A stretch of 64,000 bases of DNA. Origin: Bacteriovoracaceae bacterium UBA6200 (GTDB taxonomy: Bacteria; Bdellovibrionota; Bacteriovoracia; Bacteriovoracales; Bacteriovoracaceae). The notes beneath the pieces are model-generated. The model saw only the letters and a list, made by a program, of their open reading frames with translations. It was not told where the DNA came from and made no database searches. A program made the position numbers and the translations under genes. The first letter of the stretch is position 1. Each line of letters begins with the position of its first letter. Where the stretch lies: assembly GCA_002422605.1 (NCBI GenBank), contig DISW01000017.1:1-64000 (forward strand), in the 5' to 3' direction. This document shows positions 42,302 to 51,235 of the stretch, piece by piece.

Positions 42302-44213
42302 ACAAGGTCCAAAGTTTAAGAGGATGAGTACGCTGATAATTCTTCACGGCCGTATAAACATTGCTCCAGCTTATGAGTCTTGGAGCCTGAACAGAATCAG
42401 CAGAAGTTCGGACAACAAATACTGTTTTTTCATTATTATTTAGAATGCCACTTATAATGAACGGAAGGGGAGAGCATTGATTGAGAGTGGAAGCCTTGAA
42501 AAATGAAGGCAATAAGTCTTCAGCACAACCGACTCCGTGAACGATATTGCTCTTCGATTTTTTGAAATAATTCTGAACTTTTGAAAGAGTGTTAATTAAT
42601 TGACCTTTCTTTTTGAAGTCATGAGTTAAGAGATAGTTTTGTGAAAAACGTTCTTCTCTGACAGTGCGAGGGAAATAATCAATTTGCACTTTATTCTTTA
42701 ATTTAATGAAGTTGATAGGATTATTGTTATATAAAATTTTGTGCTTACATTCAGAAATAAAGCATTGCTCCCTTTCATAAACAATATAACAACCAGATTT
42801 ATATTTAAGGATGAGAGGGTTATATTCATTTGAATCGAGCATCTCACATTTTAAACTCTGGTCCGCCCCACGAGTATTCTGAAGGATATTGGCCACCACA
42901 TAAGTATATGACTCGGGAAGTACACCATATTGACCAATAAATGTTTGTTGGCAAACCTCACGATCAACCAGTTTATCGTGGTAACAAGCTTCGAGTTGCC
43001 AGTTTTCAGTATTATCGAAAGTTTTGTTGAAATTATAGGTCATACCGGCAGAGAGGACTGAGCATACTCCGCTTGAAGGGACAGATCCACCGCTACCGAA
43101 GTGATGAAGAATCCGACCAAGATTGGTAGCAATCAATTGGTCTGAATTTCCCGGACAATCACGATAATTAGCATTTAGAGAAGAATGATTGAGGGCCAGA
43201 GAGAGTTGATCGCAGTCTGGTTGTGGACGTAGACCACTATTCTTATTAGTCGGATAAAGACAAAGATCCGGTTCCTTCTTCAGACGTGAAAGACAGGCAG
43301 AATACTGAGGATCAGAAAGTTCTCTTTTTGAAAGAATCTGTCGACAAATATCCTCAGCATAGATTTTATCTTTCTGACCGCCGGAAACCTTCGTCCAGAA
43401 AGAAACATTCAAAAACTCTTCACAGAAGAGATCCTCATCGTCCAAATGCTTACAGATATTTTCAATATAATCTTTTTGCAAAAGACTTTGCTTTGATTCA
43501 AGAATTTTGGCGACCGCCTGGCGTTGCTGAAGATCATTCGGATTGCCTCCTCCGGACTTTGCTTCTTTTACATATTCATAAATCTGGCAAAGGAATGGAG
43601 TCTTAGGATTATTTACCCAGCCCAAATGAATATTCCGGCATTGATCGATACCTGTTGGAATACTAAAATCAATTTCTTTTAGTGTGCCATCGAGGGTTTT
43701 AACTTGAAACATCGGGATCATTTTTTGAGTTTCCGGGCACTCCTCATTTACAACCTTGCTTAGAAAATCTTTTTTATTCATGATGGCCGATTGACGGATA
43801 TCGTTCTCAACATAGGTCATCAGGACATTATTAATTTTTCCTTCAGCACTTTTAAGGAGGTCAGTCAGGATAGCTTCGTAAAAGCGACACTTATCGGCCC
43901 CGGCCATTCTTAGATAACCTGGATCAGAATGAAGAATAATAGAATTCAAAAAATCAGGCTCTAGTTCCAACTGCGTAACATTTTTTGCATTATCAAAAAT
44001 GCGCCCATTCTTAATCAATAAATCCTGTCGTTTATTATACTTTTCAGTATCAATTTGAATGAGCTTTTCAAAAGTTTGAACGATGCCTGGATATTCGACT
44101 TTTTTTGGAGTTTGTAAGGGAGTGGTTTGAGCAAAGGAAGAAAGGCACAGTCCGGAGAGGACTGTGCCCAGTAATTTTTTATAAAACGGATTTGGCCAAA
44201 ATGGAGGCAACAT
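42288..44213 (-). CDS. Large Cys-rich secreted protein of unknown function (cluster member 1)
   Basis: 641 residues from ATG 44213. It has a signal peptide with hydrophobic stretch LLGTVLSGLCLSSFA. The mature part contains about 20 Cys spread over its length (for example DKCRF, ENICK, EDICR, GVCSV, EQCFISECK), suggesting a disulfide-stabilised extracytoplasmic protein. No family recognised. The start lies inside the end of the Fe-S oxidoreductase gene; no clear ribosome site is visible (TTG 44219 is an alternative). It leads a three-gene overlapping unit. Confidence 0.65.
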   Translation of the reverse strand: MLPPFWPNPFYKKLLGTVLSGLCLSSFAQTTPLQTPKKVEYPGIVQTFEKLIQIDTEKYNKRQDLLIKNGRIFDNAKNVTQLELEPDFLNSIILHSDPGYLRMAGADKCRFYEAILTDLLKSAEGKINNVLMTYVENDIRQSAIMNKKDFLSKVVNEECPETQKMIPMFQVKTLDGTLKEIDFSIPTGIDQCRNIHLGWVNNPKTPFLCQIYEYVKEAKSGGGNPNDLQQRQAVAKILESKQSLLQKDYIENICKHLDDEDLFCEEFLNVSFWTKVSGGQKDKIYAEDICRQILSKRELSDPQYSACLSRLKKEPDLCLYPTNKNSGLRPQPDCDQLSLALNHSSLNANYRDCPGNSDQLIATNLGRILHHFGSGGSVPSSGVCSVLSAGMTYNFNKTFDNTENWQLEACYHDKLVDREVCQQTFIGQYGVLPESYTYVVANILQNTRGADQSLKCEMLDSNEYNPLILKYKSGCYIVYEREQCFISECKHKILYNNNPINFIKLKNKVQIDYFPRTVREERFSQNYLLTHDFKKKGQLINTLSKVQNYFKKSKSNIVHGVGCAEDLLPSFFKASTLNQCSPLPFIISGILNNNEKTVFVVRTSADSVQAPRLISWSNVYTAVKNYQRTHPLKLWTLYALD

Positions 44214-46182
44214 CTTCAACTTGAAGTTCCTCAGTTGTTTTTACAGTCCCTTTAGAGGAGTTAAAGTTAATCATACAATAAGAGCACGATGTGGCAAGTT
44301 TTGGTGCCTTCGTTTCGCCGATTTGCTCCAGGCGATTTTCTGCCAGATGCTTCCCTTCTGGAAGTTCATACCACATGTTTCCTCCACCCATTCCGCAACA
44401 GAGGGCTTTGTCCTTATTTTGTTGCATTTCGATGAGCTTAATTCCAGGAATAGCAGTGAGGATATCCCTTGGAGCATTATATTCTCCATGGTGACGGCCA
44501 AGGTAACAAGGATCGTGGAAAGTAAGTTCATCAGCAACAGTCTTCAGGGCCTTAAGTTTACCCGATCGGAGAAGGTCAGAGAGAAGTTCGGTGTGATGGA
44601 CAGTCTCGAAAACACCATCCTCAAATTTGGCGTATTCTTTCCCGATGGTATGAAGGCAGTGTGGACAGTGAGTTACAACTTTATCAAAAGTGTATTGTCT
44701 CATATTCGCAATGTTCTCAATGGCGATCTCATAGAATGAGTACTCATCACCGAAACGACGAACGGGATCCCCGTTACATTTTTCAGTTTTACCCATAACT
44801 GCGAATGAAACACCGGCTTTTTTAAGAAGGGCAATCGTATCTTTTACAACTTTTTGATTCGAAGAATCGTATGATCCGGCACAGCCAACGTAATAGAGGT
44901 AATCAACTTTCTTACCAGCTTCGATAACCGGAACATCCTCGCCTTGTGCCCAGGCAAAGCGATCATCCTGAGAGATCCCCCAAGGGTTCCCGTTATTTTT
45001 AATTTTATTTACGGCATCGGCAGCGGCCGGAGGTAAATCGCCGAGAGTCAGGGCTTTGTAACGTTTAAGGTCCATGATCATCTGTACATGTTCGATATTG
45101 GCCGGACATTCTTCCATACAAGCACCACAAGTCGTGCAGGCATCGAGTTCATGTGAACCATAAACAGGCGTTTCACCCCAAAGATCCACATCTGTGCCCG
45201 GATTCGCAAACATCACGTCACGCATTTTGGTAACAATGAGTTTAGGATCGAGAGGCTTACCAGCAAGGTTTGCAGGACAAACAACTGTACAACGACCGCA
45301 TTCTACACAGGCCAGAGTATCAAGGCGCTCTTTCAACGTTGTTTCAGAGGTTTTACCTAAACCAAAAGTTTCGGCATTCTCATCTTCAAAGTTCATTGGA
45401 CTTAAGACAGCTCCACGACGGTAAGGAGTCATAAGAGCATTGATCGGAAGAACAAGAATGTGGAAAAATTTTGAGTACGATAAGCTTGCAACAAAGGCCA
45501 TGGTGTTAACCATGTGAAGCAACCAAAGGGTTTTATATGAGCCTGCAAGAAACTCTTGAGAAAATCCCATTAAACCAATCAGGCCCCCTAAGGAGTAACC
45601 AATGGGAGACCAGAAACGCTCGCCTTCCGGCATATTGGTGACATAAATCCGAATACCTTCCAGTAAGAATCCGATAAGGACCAGAACGATAAGCATGGCG
45701 TACATGAATTTTTCTTGATTAGGACGGGTAGCCGAAAGTTTTGGATCCTTAACGACATAACGGCGGTAGTAAGCAAGACCAATTCCTAACAAAACAAAAA
45801 TTCCCCCGATATCAGCAAGGAAAGAGACAATAATATAAGTTGGCCCTTTAAAAACTTTGAAGGGAGTGTCTGCATGAATGGCAACTAATTCAGTAGCTAT
45901 GAAAAGAACGATGAATCCCCAAAAAATCATTGAGTGGAAAACGTTAACATATGAATTACGAGGAACTTTTCCTTGATAGAAAATGGTTGTAAAGAAACTC
46001 CCAAAGTTTAGATTCTTAGGGAGAAGATCTTTTATATTCTTTCCATTGGCCGTGAGATAACGGTATTTCGGTAAGAGACCGGCAACAAATATAATTGTAG
46101 CAACAGGCAAGAGGGCATACATTAACACCGTCATCCATGTTGGAATCATCCAATAGATTTGCCGAGTAGCTTCTATTTCCAT
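44179..46182 (-). CDS. Membrane-bound Fe-S oxidoreductase (EMO/FadF-like ETF:menaquinone oxidoreductase)
   Basis: 667-residue inner-membrane respiratory protein. The first ~250 residues have about six membrane helices with candidate haem-b His residues (NVFHSMIFW, LLHMVN). Then come two [4Fe-4S] motifs, CVECGRCTVVCP and CTTCGACMEECP. Two heterodisulfide-reductase-type CCG regions follow (FHDPCYLGR/ALCCGMGGG and a preceding GCAGSYD/HCPHC). This layout matches proteins proposed to pass electrons from electron-transfer flavoprotein in fatty-acid oxidation to menaquinone. ETF genes are not in the window. It diverges from the membrane-protein gene at 46289. Confidence 0.87.
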   Translation of the reverse strand: MEIEATRQIYWMIPTWMTVLMYALLPVATIIFVAGLLPKYRYLTANGKNIKDLLPKNLNFGSFFTTIFYQGKVPRNSYVNVFHSMIFWGFIVLFIATELVAIHADTPFKVFKGPTYIIVSFLADIGGIFVLLGIGLAYYRRYVVKDPKLSATRPNQEKFMYAMLIVLVLIGFLLEGIRIYVTNMPEGERFWSPIGYSLGGLIGLMGFSQEFLAGSYKTLWLLHMVNTMAFVASLSYSKFFHILVLPINALMTPYRRGAVLSPMNFEDENAETFGLGKTSETTLKERLDTLACVECGRCTVVCPANLAGKPLDPKLIVTKMRDVMFANPGTDVDLWGETPVYGSHELDACTTCGACMEECPANIEHVQMIMDLKRYKALTLGDLPPAAADAVNKIKNNGNPWGISQDDRFAWAQGEDVPVIEAGKKVDYLYYVGCAGSYDSSNQKVVKDTIALLKKAGVSFAVMGKTEKCNGDPVRRFGDEYSFYEIAIENIANMRQYTFDKVVTHCPHCLHTIGKEYAKFEDGVFETVHHTELLSDLLRSGKLKALKTVADELTFHDPCYLGRHHGEYNAPRDILTAIPGIKLIEMQQNKDKALCCGMGGGNMWYELPEGKHLAENRLEQIGETKAPKLATSCSYCMINFNSSKGTVKTTEELQVEDVASILAKSVL

Positions 46183-46227
46183 TTGGCCTCCTAAAATTGC
46201 GCCGAATCAATTATGCAAAGAAACATC

Positions 46228-46257
46228 TTAAGACATTTACATAAAAATGTTTATACT
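46228..46257 (+). promoter_or_regulatory. Candidate promoter for the polytopic membrane protein gene
   Basis: TTAAGA (46228-46233) and a strong TATACT (46252-46257) are 18 bases apart. An inverted ACATTT/AAATGT pair lies in the spacer. The -10 overlaps the in-frame ATG at 46247, so the real start must be downstream, supporting 46289. Confidence 0.45.
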
Positions 46258-46288
46258 AAGACTAATATTTTATTCGCTAGAAGGCTTC

Positions 46289-46918
46289 ATGGGTAGCTAT
46301 TTTCTTACGACAGTCAACGTTCTCTTAGCACTGTATTGTGTGGTGGCCTTTATTAAAATGATTGTGCAGTTCGGGTTACCAAACCACCCGGCGCGCTTTA
46401 CGCTTTATTTGGTTACTTTAAGTGTGACGGCCTATTTTTCATTGAAAGCTGCGACTGGATTGGGATTAGTCGCGCCAGTTTACTACTTGCAGTGGCGAAG
46501 TTTTCCTCTCGTGGCCGGAAGCATTGGGTTACTTTTACAGATCATTACAACTTTGGGCCAAATGGGGATTTTCCAACAAAAAATCTTCTCGCGAATGCCG
46601 CTGTTGGGCGGATTGATCGTTTCTTCATTCTTTTCAATTTACGCAGATGTTTTTGTTTCTATCACCCTTATTTTGGCCACTTTATTCCTTACCATTTCAG
46701 TAGGGAAAGCCCGCTACCAGAAGCGAATTTTCTTTAAAATGGTATTATTTCTAAGCCTTTTTGGTCTTTGCATCTTAGTTAACCAGTATTGGATTTACGC
46801 GCTAGGGGAATTATTCCTTTTGCCGGCATTGTTTTATTTTTTTATTTTTCAGAAGACTTTCGGTATCAGTGCCATGGTGGATGAATTTCAGGCCGAAAGT
46901 TCAGGAGCTCTTTCATGA
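46289..46918 (+). CDS. Polytopic inner-membrane protein of unknown function
   Basis: 209 residues with about six or seven hydrophobic segments covering almost the whole chain. No family recognised. ATG 46289, with GAAGG five bases upstream, is preferred to 46247. The gene overlaps the next by four bases (ATGA), so the two products probably work together. Confidence 0.6.
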   Translation: MGSYFLTTVNVLLALYCVVAFIKMIVQFGLPNHPARFTLYLVTLSVTAYFSLKAATGLGLVAPVYYLQWRSFPLVAGSIGLLLQIITTLGQMGIFQQKIFSRMPLLGGLIVSSFFSIYADVFVSITLILATLFLTISVGKARYQKRIFFKMVLFLSLFGLCILVNQYWIYALGELFLLPALFYFFIFQKTFGISAMVDEFQAESSGALS

Positions 46919-47925
46919 AATGGTTGCTGCTGTTATCCTTATTCGGATGTGCTCAAGTTACGAGCCTCAATTTAAAAAAACACCAGTTCGGTTTACTTCC
47001 CACTAAGATAATCTGGTTTCAGGTAGCTGGGTTTGAAGAAGAGCAATTGGCCATGCTTCGTTTTCAACAAACGAGTGAAAAATACACTTCTTTTGAAGAC
47101 AATATATGTGTCGGCCAAACCTGGAATTATAATCTCTATGATCTAAGAAACACGGCTCAGGCGACTTTCCTTTCTCAAATTACAGGCAAAAAAAATATAA
47201 AAAACTCCTGTGAAGACGCGGCTATGCGTCCTATTTGGAATTATATTTATGGCAATGGTTACAATACAGGTATTTTAGAAAGTGGAGCTTCTTCTGATCA
47301 GCGACTTTCTCATTTTAATACTTGTGGCGAACAAGGGGTTGTTTTTTTAAGCTCACTCCATTACTGGGCAAGAACTCGACCAGAGCCAGGGGCAGCAACT
47401 TTTCACTATTCTGAAGATATCGATATCAAGCCAAATCAAATTAGTTATGACCGTACATGCGGGGAAAATGATTGTGGAGCAAGGATCATAGATGATTTCA
47501 AATCGATCTATGAGAAGTTTAAAAAATATTCTCAAAAACACCTATTTATCGTACGGGATTTTTCTTACCTAAGGGCCCTTGATAAAGGGGATTTTAAACA
47601 GGCCCGTCAGATTCTGGCTGACCTTGAACGCACTTATGCTGAAGCTTTAAAATATACTAATAATTCAGATTATTTGGTTCTGTTAACTACCGGAGACTCA
47701 CGCTTTGTGGATATGCCGGATCAGGGACGAGGTTGGTATGAATTTGAAAAAGATTTCAAAAATGCCAAGGCCAAGAGAACGAAATTGACTAATATGGTCC
47801 TTGCTTCTGGAGCACGGGCCGAGAACTTTTGCGGCATGTATGATGATGCCCAAGTCTTCGAAAGAATTCTATCTGGACCTAAGCAACAAGGACTTGAGCT
47901 TAAAATAATTAATCCGTTTAAATAA
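46915..47925 (+). CDS. Lipoprotein, possibly alkaline-phosphatase-superfamily-like
   Basis: 336 residues with a lipobox (LLSLFGC, Cys at residue 12). It has six to eight Cys and segments that recall sulfatase/alkaline-phosphatase folds: TNNSDYLVLLTTGDSR where the Asp-His metal strand usually sits, and a terminal NFCGMYDDAQVFERIL. The metal ligands are not convincingly present, so this assignment is weak. It is coupled to the upstream membrane protein. Confidence 0.6.
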   Translation: MKWLLLLSLFGCAQVTSLNLKKHQFGLLPTKIIWFQVAGFEEEQLAMLRFQQTSEKYTSFEDNICVGQTWNYNLYDLRNTAQATFLSQITGKKNIKNSCEDAAMRPIWNYIYGNGYNTGILESGASSDQRLSHFNTCGEQGVVFLSSLHYWARTRPEPGAATFHYSEDIDIKPNQISYDRTCGENDCGARIIDDFKSIYEKFKKYSQKHLFIVRDFSYLRALDKGDFKQARQILADLERTYAEALKYTNNSDYLVLLTTGDSRFVDMPDQGRGWYEFEKDFKNAKAKRTKLTNMVLASGARAENFCGMYDDAQVFERILSGPKQQGLELKIINPFK

Positions 47926-47941
47926 GAACGGATTAATTATT
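47904..47941. terminator. Bidirectional hairpin inside the converging gene ends
   Basis: A 15-bp perfect stem (47904-47918 with 47927-47941) closes an eight-base loop. It contains the last codons and the stops of both the lipoprotein gene (+) and the hslO gene (-). It is GC-poor, so termination would be moderate. Confidence 0.6.
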
Positions 47942-48793
47942 GATGAGTTCTGATTTGTTAATGTTGTAGATCTTGCGACAATAATCACACTTAATTTCCA
48001 CCATTCCATTTTCATCAAAGAGTTCGTCTAGATCTCCAGCGTAAAGACCACGAAGATTCATGACCATGCGGTCTTGAGAACAAGGACAAAAGAAATTGAT
48101 CTGGCGGCTTGCGAGATATGAAAAGCCTTGAGCTTCGAAGAGATTGACAATTTTTTCAATATCATTCGGAGCCGATTCAAAAACTTCATGGAAGAATTTT
48201 GCGTGCTTTTTTATATACTCCTGACGGGAGTAAGTTTCCTCATTGTTAGTTGTATTAACATTAATCGGAGGCAGTTTCGTTACCATGACAGATTGGTCAC
48301 TTAATTCACTTACAATAACTTCCGAGTTGGTCTGATAGGATTCAGAAAGAATTTTATTGATAACCTCACGAGTATCCACTTCTTTGAGATCCAAGACGGA
48401 GGTGTAAGGAGCTTTTTGATTTTGAAAGATTTTCGTTACACGAACTTTCCCGGTAATTTTCATCGGAAACTGATTAAATTCCTCCGGGAGTAAAAGAGTT
48501 CGGGTGTGACCAGCGCTGTTTGTTTCTATTTTAAGACGGAAATAGGGATCCTCAGAATCGATATAGAGACCAAGTGATTCACCAGGTTTAAGAAAGAAAA
48601 CAATCGGAAGAAGCCCTAAAAAAGTATCCCGGAAATAAGCGAATCCAGAGCCTTGCATAGGATGAAGGAGAACCAAATCGTGTATGAGTTTTTGACCTTC
48701 AAGGAAATGAACATTGAAGCCATTCTTGTGGTCTAAAAAACTATATAAACGGCTCTCAGCTAGCATTCGGGACTCCTTGCGATTTTTATTCAT
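47933..48793 (-). CDS. hslO: Hsp33-family redox-regulated chaperone
   Basis: 286-residue cytoplasmic holdase activated by oxidation. The C-terminal zinc switch is intact: Cys236-x-Cys238 (FFCPCSQ) and Cys269-x2-Cys272 (CDYC). The N-domain is divergent from E. coli Hsp33 but has the HPMQGSGFAYFRDTF region of a plausible substrate-binding core. It is assigned mainly on the CxC...CxxC pattern at the end and the family length. Confidence 0.8.
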   Translation of the reverse strand: MNKNRKESRMLAESRLYSFLDHKNGFNVHFLEGQKLIHDLVLLHPMQGSGFAYFRDTFLGLLPIVFFLKPGESLGLYIDSEDPYFRLKIETNSAGHTRTLLLPEEFNQFPMKITGKVRVTKIFQNQKAPYTSVLDLKEVDTREVINKILSESYQTNSEVIVSELSDQSVMVTKLPPINVNTTNNEETYSRQEYIKKHAKFFHEVFESAPNDIEKIVNLFEAQGFSYLASRQINFFCPCSQDRMVMNLRGLYAGDLDELFDENGMVEIKCDYCRKIYNINKSELINN

Positions 48794-48859
48794 AATTTAT
48801 AACCCAACAACGGTTTTTTGTTAATCTTTCTCCTAGGGAAAGGTAGAATCATTTTACTT

Positions 48860-51235
48860 ATGATGCAGATAGTATATTTCTCCCAAAAAGAGCAGTTTTT
48901 AACAGCACTCAATGATTATCAAGGCGAAAAAATCTTTATTACGCCTAGTCCTGCAAAAGCTGACGGACTAAGGGAAAGACTCATTAACTTTCCTGGCAAT
49001 TATGACGTTATAACAATTGCGAAATTTACGGGTCATTTGGTTCAGTTTTTATGGGAAGGAAGAGAAAAGCCTTCAGTTAAAAGAAAATCTGAACTTTTAC
49101 TGATTTTCGGGATTTTAAAGAACAAGTATTTTCCAACTCTTGGGTATGAGCAATTCACCCAAGCCTATAATCTTTTTTCAGATCTACGAAGTTTTACCCT
49201 GGACGAGGGAACATTGAGTGGTGTTCTGGACGAACAAACTGATGAAATAAAGTCGGCCGTTCAGCTTTTTTGGAAGCTTTTAGAGTTAACGGGCTATCTT
49301 GACGAGCATGGTACTTATCAAAGAATTACCGAGGCTTTGAGATCCTCTGAAGAGATTGATGATTTTAAAAAGATCCACATCTTCTGGGGCTTTCAGCATT
49401 TAAACGGCCAGCAGGTAGATTTATTAAAGGCCCTGGCCATACGGTATGACGTCATCATTCCTTTTCCCTTATCTCTCAAAGAAAAACTAAAAAACTCAGA
49501 CTGGCCCAGCTGGCTTAAAGATGCTGGGGTAAAAGAAATAGTACTCCCTGAGATTGAATCAAATCCAACCGCCCGATGGATTCCTGTTAATTCACGGGAG
49601 CTGGCAACAAATTTAAAGTCTTTGATCCATCAACATGATCAAATTATTCTTGGAGTATCTAAATTATCTCCGTTGCATTTAGATTTAGTTCCTTCACTGG
49701 AAGTGAGTTATAAAATTCCTCATCAGTTGCTACAAAGTGAAATTAAAGAGCTGGTTGAAGATCTTAAAGAAGCTTTTCGAGAAAAAACTGATCTGGTGAC
49801 TCTTGATCAGTTCTTGTTAAAACTTAAGTCTGAATCTCCTTCATTTAAAATGTTAAAAACCATCGAACTCTACCAGGATGCAGTGGAAGAAATAAAAGAA
49901 TTAACCGGTGATAATATCACCGTTGATGCTTTTTTTCTTAAATTATTAAATGAGGTTGTGTCTCTGAATCAACCTCGTACCTCTTATACTCCAATATCTC
50001 CTAAAGAACTCACCATTGAGCTTAAGGATATGTCGAGCCTGGAAGATGTTAAAAGAGATCGTCGGGTTATTGTATGTATTGATGACCGCTTTGAAGAAAT
50101 TCAAAGTTTAGGACAAAACTATACCGAAACCATTCAAAAAACCCTTGCTTCCTTAGGACCACTGAAACGGAATGAGTTAGAGCTTCATTTCAAACGTTGG
50201 GAATTCACGGACCTCTTTTCTCAAGCAGAAGTAGTGGTCATGATGTCGGAATCAACTCTAAAGCATAGTTTAGTCTGGAAAAAGCTATTTCAGAATATTG
50301 ATCTTCAAAAAGATGAAACTTTTTCTAACTCAGGAAGCAAGATTGTGCGGGATCACTTTCAGGATATCCCGAAGACTGGTTTTTCAGGAAGCTTCTCCGC
50401 AAGTAAGTTTCAGTCTTTTTTAGATTGCCCTCGGAAATTTTACTTTAACTATGTGGATAAAATCTTTCCAATGATTACTCAGGAAAATGATTTTGACCCC
50501 ATGACATCCGGAACGATTTCACACCAGATTATTGAAGTGTTTCACAAGAGGAATTTAAGTATCGAAGAATTGCCGAAGCTTGTTGAAGAAGTTATGGGAG
50601 AGTTTATTTTAAAAAATAAACTGACTCTTCCCAGAGAGGTTTATCTTAGGCACCAGCTTGTTTTTAATCATAGAGCTTATAACGGGATTCAATTCTTAAA
50701 AGATCTGGAATCCGTTATGAATGAAAAGATTGTTTGGACCCTCGAGCGGGCATTTACTATTAACGAAAGCTACAAGCTTACCGGTAAAATAGACTGCATG
50801 GGTGTCAGCGATCGTTCTGTGATTCTGATCGACTTTAAGTCAACGGCATCTGCAGCCTCAAGCAATACTGAAATTCTCGATATGGATAGTTTGCAGCTTT
50901 GGACATACGCTAAAGCTGCCTCCACCTTAGTGGATGATTTCGCAAAAAAGAATATTGTATTAGGGTATGTCTCACTCGATAAGCCTTCAGAATCAAATAT
51001 TTTAATTACTGATGAAGATCTGAAAGTAAACTTGAAAACAAACAAGTTTTGTAAGTTCGCAGTACTGAAAGAACCATTTATCGAGAAATTTCAGGAAGCC
51101 CTTGGGAAAATGGACGATTTAGTGAACACGATTCAGGAAGAGAAAAAATTTCTCGCCCGACCTCGTAAGAATACAACTTGCAGATTCTGTGAACTCTCTA
51201 AAGTCTGTGTAAAAAGCGAGATGATTAATGAGTAG
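48860..51235 (+). CDS. addB: AddB-like nuclease subunit of a helicase-nuclease
   Basis: About 791 residues. The C-terminal ~270 residues form a PD-(D/E)xK nuclease with an Fe-S cluster. The first Cys is in FLDCPRKFYF, the active site in GKIDCMGV...ILIDFKST with the QLWTYA helix, and the last three Cys are in CRFCELSKVC. The N-terminal part is helicase-like but shows no Walker A (the first strand ends ITPSPAKADGLRE), and the protein is shorter than typical AddB (~1160). It probably serves as the scanning/nuclease subunit. The start is uncertain (ATG 48860 or 48863). It overlaps addA by eight bases. Confidence 0.85.
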   Translation: MMQIVYFSQKEQFLTALNDYQGEKIFITPSPAKADGLRERLINFPGNYDVITIAKFTGHLVQFLWEGREKPSVKRKSELLLIFGILKNKYFPTLGYEQFTQAYNLFSDLRSFTLDEGTLSGVLDEQTDEIKSAVQLFWKLLELTGYLDEHGTYQRITEALRSSEEIDDFKKIHIFWGFQHLNGQQVDLLKALAIRYDVIIPFPLSLKEKLKNSDWPSWLKDAGVKEIVLPEIESNPTARWIPVNSRELATNLKSLIHQHDQIILGVSKLSPLHLDLVPSLEVSYKIPHQLLQSEIKELVEDLKEAFREKTDLVTLDQFLLKLKSESPSFKMLKTIELYQDAVEEIKELTGDNITVDAFFLKLLNEVVSLNQPRTSYTPISPKELTIELKDMSSLEDVKRDRRVIVCIDDRFEEIQSLGQNYTETIQKTLASLGPLKRNELELHFKRWEFTDLFSQAEVVVMMSESTLKHSLVWKKLFQNIDLQKDETFSNSGSKIVRDHFQDIPKTGFSGSFSASKFQSFLDCPRKFYFNYVDKIFPMITQENDFDPMTSGTISHQIIEVFHKRNLSIEELPKLVEEVMGEFILKNKLTLPREVYLRHQLVFNHRAYNGIQFLKDLESVMNEKIVWTLERAFTINESYKLTGKIDCMGVSDRSVILIDFKSTASAASSNTEILDMDSLQLWTYAKAASTLVDDFAKKNIVLGYVSLDKPSESNILITDEDLKVNLKTNKFCKFAVLKEPFIEKFQEALGKMDDLVNTIQEEKKFLARPRKNTTCRFCELSKVCVKSEMINE

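Noticed and set aside
43286..43606. 106-residue plus-strand frame inside the Cys-rich secreted gene
   Set aside because: Basic, low-complexity translation antisense to a gene with a signal peptide and operon context; no start signal.
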